Assembly (NCBI GenBank): GCA_964630925.1
Contig: CAZVZK010000281.1
Coordinates: 1 to 7,251 of the forward strand
Reading direction: 5' to 3'
DNA from: RGDT01 sp964630925
Lineage (GTDB): Bacteria > Planctomycetota > Planctomycetia > Gemmatales > Gemmataceae
DNA length: 7,251 bases
Part shown: one piece after another, positions 4,487-7,251 of the stretch
Layout: every line of letters begins with the position of its first letter
How positions within the stretch are numbered: position 1 is the first letter of the stretch
Notes under the pieces: model-generated
Seen by the model: only the letters and a program-made list of their open reading frames with translations
Told to the model about the DNA's origin: nothing
The model's database searches: none
Made by a program: the position numbers and the translations under genes

Positions 4487-5569
4487 ATGGAGAAGCCACC
4501 CGAAGAGAAGATGTCGTACCGCTCCGCCGGCCAGGACCTCGAGCTGTACGGCCACACCATCGACCGCATCGCCCCCCTCGTACGCCGCACCCACTCCCCG
4601 CGCGTCCTCGACGGCTTCGGCGGGTTCGCCAGCCTGTTCTCCCTCGACTTTAACGCGAGGCTCTTCAAACGCAACTACAGGAATCCCGTCCTCGTCTCCT
4701 GCACCGACGGCGTCGGCACCAAGCTCAAGGTCGCCGCCCTGATGGGCAGGCACGACACGGTCGGCATCGACCTCGTCGCCATGTCCGTCAACGACGCCCT
4801 GTGCACCGGCGGCGAGCCGCTCTTCTTCCTCGACTACATCGCCATGCCCAAGGACGACCCCGGGCTGACGTGCCAGCTCGTCAAGGGCATCGCCGACGGC
4901 TGCATGCAGGCCGGCTGCGCCCTCGTCGGCGGCGAGACCGCCATCCTCCCCGACTTCTACGCCCCAGGCGACTACGACATGGCCGGCTTCTGCGTCGGCG
5001 TCGTCGAGAAGGACCACATCATCGACGGCAGCCACGTCCGCGTCGGCGACGCCGTCATCGGCCTGGCGTCCTCCGGCCTGCACTCCAACGGCTACAGCCT
5101 CGCCCGCAAGATCGCCTTCGAGCGCGCGGGGTTGAAGCACGACAGCCGCGTCCCCGAGCTGCCCCGGACCGTCGGCGAGGAGCTGCTGGAGCCGACACGC
5201 ATCTACGCCTCCGTGCTCCGCGCCGTCCTCGACCACTACCCCGTGAAACGCTCGGTGGTCCGCGGCCTGGCACACATCACCGGCGAGGGCCTGGAGGGCA
5301 ACGTCCCGCGCGTCCTGCCGGCGGGCCGCCGTGTCCGCATCGACAGGACGGCGTGGCCCGTCCCGCCGATCTTCTCCTGGCTCCAGAAGGCCGGCGGCGT
5401 GGACGAGGCGGAGATGTTCACGGTGTTCAACATGGGCATCGGCTTCGTGATGATCGTCAGCCCCTACTACGCGGCCCGCATCCTCCGCCAGCTCGCCGAC
5501 CTCGGCCAGCCCGCCTGGCGCATCGGCGAGGTGGTGGCCGGCGAGCAGGGCGTCGAATTCACGCGCTGA
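4487..5569 (+). CDS. purM: Phosphoribosylformylglycinamidine cyclo-ligase (AIR synthetase)
   Basis: PurM closes the imidazole ring in step five of purine biosynthesis: formylglycinamidine ribonucleotide plus ATP gives aminoimidazole ribonucleotide, ADP and phosphate, in the cytosol. The 360 residues align along their whole length with the roughly 345-residue bacterial enzyme: SYRSAG near the start (10-14), GFGGF (43-47), CTDGVGTKLK (72-81), GIDLVAMSVND (93-103), EPLFFLDYIA (110-119), CALVGGETAILP (144-155), AGFCVGVVEK (166-175), SSGLHSNGYSL (195-205) and HITGEGLEGNVPRVLP (263-278). The last has GEGLEGN where most enzymes have GGGL-EN, a mild variant. The ATG at 4487 and one at 4511 are both possible; neither has a good ribosome binding site, and conserved sequence begins only at residue 10. 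It follows the anti-sigma gene by 24 bp and precedes the DUF488 gene by 7 bp. No other purine gene is in the window. Confidence 0.97.
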   Translation: MEKPPEEKMSYRSAGQDLELYGHTIDRIAPLVRRTHSPRVLDGFGGFASLFSLDFNARLFKRNYRNPVLVSCTDGVGTKLKVAALMGRHDTVGIDLVAMSVNDALCTGGEPLFFLDYIAMPKDDPGLTCQLVKGIADGCMQAGCALVGGETAILPDFYAPGDYDMAGFCVGVVEKDHIIDGSHVRVGDAVIGLASSGLHSNGYSLARKIAFERAGLKHDSRVPELPRTVGEELLEPTRIYASVLRAVLDHYPVKRSVVRGLAHITGEGLEGNVPRVLPAGRRVRIDRTAWPVPPIFSWLQKAGGVDEAEMFTVFNMGIGFVMIVSPYYAARILRQLADLGQPAWRIGEVVAGEQGVEFTR

Positions 5570-5576
5570 GGGCCGC

Positions 5577-6152
5577 ATGGGCCACCCCATCCTCACCGTC
5601 GGCCATTCCACGCTGGAGCCCGAGGCGTTCATCGCCCTCCTCAGCGGAGCCGGCGTGACGGCCCTGGCCGACGTGCGTTCGTCGCCGTACAGCCGGCGCC
5701 AGCCGCACTTCGCCCGCGAGGCGCTGGCGGCGCTGGTGAAGGCGGCCGGCATCCGCTACGTCTTCCTCGGCGTCGAGCTGGGCGGGCGCCCGGCCTCGTC
5801 GGCCCTGTACGCCGAGGAGGGCCACGCCGACTACGAGGCGATCCGCGCCACGCCGGAGTTCCGCGCCGGCATCGGGCGCGTCCTGGCGGGGATCGAACGC
5901 TTCACTGTGGCGCTCATGTGCGGCGAGGAGGAGCCGTTGACGTGCCACCGCGGCCTGATGATCGCGCCGGCGCTGAAGTCACTGGGCCACGCGCCGGTGC
6001 ACATCCGCAAGGGCGGGCGGATCGAGACGGCGGAGGCGTTCGAGACGCGGGTGCTGGAGGCGGCGGGCTTCGGGGCGATGTTCCCCGAGTGCCTCGACGA
6101 GGCGTACCGCGTGCTGAACCGCAAGATGGCGTACCGGCTGGAGGAGGGGTGA
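5577..6152 (+). CDS. DUF488 family protein
   Basis: The 191-residue protein has the hallmark pattern of DUF488: an N-terminal TVGHS (7-11), DVRSSPYSR (32-40) after a beta-alpha unit, the LGVELGGRP loop (64-72), and the conserved LMCGEEEPLTCHR (113-125), whose Cys and His resemble a catalytic or metal-binding site. The biochemical activity of the family is not established. It is full length for the family and has no signal peptide or membrane span. Its Shine-Dalgarno GAGGG (5568-5572) overlaps the purM stop codon (5567-5569) and sits four bases from the ATG, so translation is likely coupled to purM. No functional link to purine synthesis is known to me. Confidence 0.93.
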   Translation: MGHPILTVGHSTLEPEAFIALLSGAGVTALADVRSSPYSRRQPHFAREALAALVKAAGIRYVFLGVELGGRPASSALYAEEGHADYEAIRATPEFRAGIGRVLAGIERFTVALMCGEEEPLTCHRGLMIAPALKSLGHAPVHIRKGGRIETAEAFETRVLEAAGFGAMFPECLDEAYRVLNRKMAYRLEEG

Positions 6153-6182
6153 ACGCCCCTTCCGCCCCTGGCGGGGTTCTGG

Positions 6183-6202
6183 TAGGGTGGAGAGGCAGGA
6201 GG
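6183..6202 (+). promoter_or_regulatory. Ribosome binding site and possible -10 before the last gene
   Basis: AGGAGG (6197-6202) is a strong Shine-Dalgarno sequence seven bases before the ATG at 6210 and fixes that start. TAGGGT (6183-6188) upstream could be a weak -10. A short GC hairpin, CCGCC-CCT-GGCGG (6162-6174), precedes it and may weakly end the purM-DUF488 transcript. Confidence 0.5.
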
Positions 6203-6209
6203 CCGGCCC

Positions 6210-7112
6210 ATGGCGACGCAGTGGCACCCGTTGTTCGCGCGTCTGCTGGGCCTGCTGATCGACGAGTATTACGAGATCCAGACGGAGGTGAAGGTCAGCG
6301 ACCTGCCCCGCGCCAGCGACTTCCTCGTCATCCGCCGGCAGGGCGGCGCCGCGCCGGAGTTCCGCGGGCTGTGGAACCACCTCACCGACTGGAACATCAT
6401 GGAGTTCAAGGGGCCCGCCGAGAGCGCCCACGACGAACACCTGTTAAAGTTGATCCACGTCGGCGCCGGCCTGGCCTTGAAGATCAACGAGGACAGGGCC
6501 AAGGCCGAGCTGGCGAGGCTGCCCTGCCGCGACGTGTCGTTCTGGTACCTGGTATCCTCGATGGGGGATGATTTCCTTCGGTCTGCGCGACTGCGGACGC
6601 ACTTCGAGCATGAAGGGATGGGGCTGTTGCGGGGCAGAGTGTGGGGCCACCCGTTCTTCCTCGTGGCGTACCGCGACCTGCCCGTCGAGGAGGACAGCAT
6701 CCCGCTGAAGCTGGTCGAGCGGACGGCCCAGCCGCTGAGGCTGGGCGAGATGGTGGTCGGGAGCGAGGAGTTACGGAGACGTTTCGCGTCGTGGCTGGCG
6801 TCACTCCACCCGGATCTTTTCGCGGAGGTGCGAGGCATGCAGGGCCGTCAGGGCATCATCGACTGGGAGAAGCTGGCCAAGTACGAGGATCTTAGCGAAA
6901 TCATCCCGCTCCTCCCCCCGGAGGTGGTCGTCCAACGCCTGGGGACGAAGAAGGCCATCGAGGCCATCGGCGCCGGGAGAGCTTTCGACGCGAGTGTCAA
7001 GGAAATGGGGAAGGACGAGGCGTTTGAGGCCCTGCGTGCCAGCATGTCCCCGGAGGAGTGGAGCGAGCTGCTCCGCCGCCACCCGCCGGAGCCCCCGCCT
7101 GAGGGCGCCTGA
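6210..7112 (+). CDS. PD-(D/E)XK-like protein, possibly Rpn/transposase-related
   Basis: This 300-residue protein has, near the N-terminus, the signature of PD-(D/E)XK nuclease folds: Asp37 in SDFLVI (36-41), then a beta strand with Glu65-x-Lys67 in NIMEFKGP (62-69). A helix follows (HDEHLLKLIHVGAGLALKI, about 73-91), then strands (SFWYLVSS, HPFFLVAYRD). The second half is helical and charged, ending SPEEWSELLRRHPP plus a Pro-rich tail. A similar layout, nuclease-like core then helical SPEE-type tail, occurs in proteins related to the Rpn recombination-promoting nucleases and in many planctomycete hypotheticals; the assignment is by pattern and the substrate is unknown. The strong ribosome binding site fixes the start. 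It follows DUF488 by 57 bp on the same strand and need not share its transcript. No terminal repeats mark it as a mobile element. Confidence 0.88.
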   Translation: MATQWHPLFARLLGLLIDEYYEIQTEVKVSDLPRASDFLVIRRQGGAAPEFRGLWNHLTDWNIMEFKGPAESAHDEHLLKLIHVGAGLALKINEDRAKAELARLPCRDVSFWYLVSSMGDDFLRSARLRTHFEHEGMGLLRGRVWGHPFFLVAYRDLPVEEDSIPLKLVERTAQPLRLGEMVVGSEELRRRFASWLASLHPDLFAEVRGMQGRQGIIDWEKLAKYEDLSEIIPLLPPEVVVQRLGTKKAIEAIGAGRAFDASVKEMGKDEAFEALRASMSPEEWSELLRRHPPEPPPEGA

Positions 7113-7114
7113 CC

Positions 7115-7198
7115 GAGGTCGAGTGGCTCGGGTGCGGCGATCCTCGCCCACCTGCGCTCCCCGCCCCGCACGTCCGCGGGTGCTGGGCTCTCGACCTC
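7115..7198. terminator. Inverted repeat after the last gene, possible terminator
   Basis: GAGGTCGAG (7115-7123) is the exact reverse complement of CTCGACCTC (7190-7198), and a small hairpin, CCCGC-acgtcc-GCGGG (7165-7180), lies between. It starts three bases after the stop codon of the preceding gene. It could form a stem that ends or stabilises transcripts from both sides. No T run follows, so an intrinsic terminator is not certain. Confidence 0.35.
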
Positions 7199-7224
7199 AG
7201 CCCTTCCAAGGTGACTTACCACCG

Positions 7225-7251
7225 TTAGCTGCCGTCCTTGAGCTTGCGGGC
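7225..7251 (-). CDS. Possible C-terminal end of a convergent gene (partial)
   Basis: Read on the minus strand from the right edge, the sequence codes ARKLKDGS and then TAA (7225-7227). Its composition is compatible with a gene end, and a convergent gene would suit the inverted repeat at 7115-7198. Eight codons are too few to identify anything or exclude chance. Confidence 0.2.
   Translation of the reverse strand, partial: ARKLKDGS

Noticed and set aside
3308..5752. An 814-codon open frame on the minus strand
   Set aside because: It lies antisense to the sigma factor, anti-sigma factor, purM and part of the DUF488 gene, all recognised on the plus strand. Its translation is low-complexity Ala/Gly/Val/Glu-rich, as expected opposite GC-rich genes.
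1..7251. CRISPR arrays, tRNA or rRNA genes
   Set aside because: I found no regularly spaced direct repeats and no tRNA-like or rRNA-like sequence on either strand by reading.

Overview
The window is GC-rich, and its genes prefer G or C at third codon positions. The mix of genes resembles a large-genome planctomycete, with a Gemmataceae-like bacterium the best guess: an ECF sigma factor with a translationally coupled membrane anti-sigma factor, a lineage-type PD-(D/E)XK-like protein, and long repeat-filled intergenic DNA. This placement comes from gene style and has not been tested by a search.

Left region (1-2319) is accessory DNA. After about 560 bases with no convincing gene come two small + strand genes, a DUF1877/YfbM-family protein (566-1093) and an uncharacterised Cys-rich protein (1186-1803). 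Each is preceded by a long imperfect inverted repeat that ends in GTTCGGC and starts with a ..AAC box (458-547 and 1098-1166). The layout matches integron attC recombination sites: short terminal boxes, bulged inner stem, and the gene immediately upstream of its site in the same direction. The DUF1877 gene is thus bracketed as one cassette-like unit (542-1160). No integrase is visible. The 516 bp after the second gene contain palindromes and three copies of a 13-bp repeat able to form two mutually exclusive hairpins.

Centre (2320-4462): a minus-strand gene for a small secreted protein lies divergent to a sigma/anti-sigma pair. The 236 bp between them hold several inverted repeats and a possible -10 element. 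The ECF sigma factor (3168-3740) overlaps the anti-sigma gene (3737-4462) by ATGA, so the two should be made together; the anti-sigma factor has a Cys/His zinc motif and one membrane span.

Right region (4487-7112): purM (purine biosynthesis), a DUF488 protein and a 300-residue protein with a PD-(D/E)XK-like signature follow on the same strand. purM and DUF488 are 7 bp apart and probably co-transcribed; the last gene has its own strong ribosome binding site after a 57-bp gap. The window ends in an inverted repeat and perhaps the last codons of a convergent gene.

The strongest candidate for something little described is the integrase-less attC-like array at 458-1166, in which both cassettes share an 18-base leader carrying a Shine-Dalgarno sequence.
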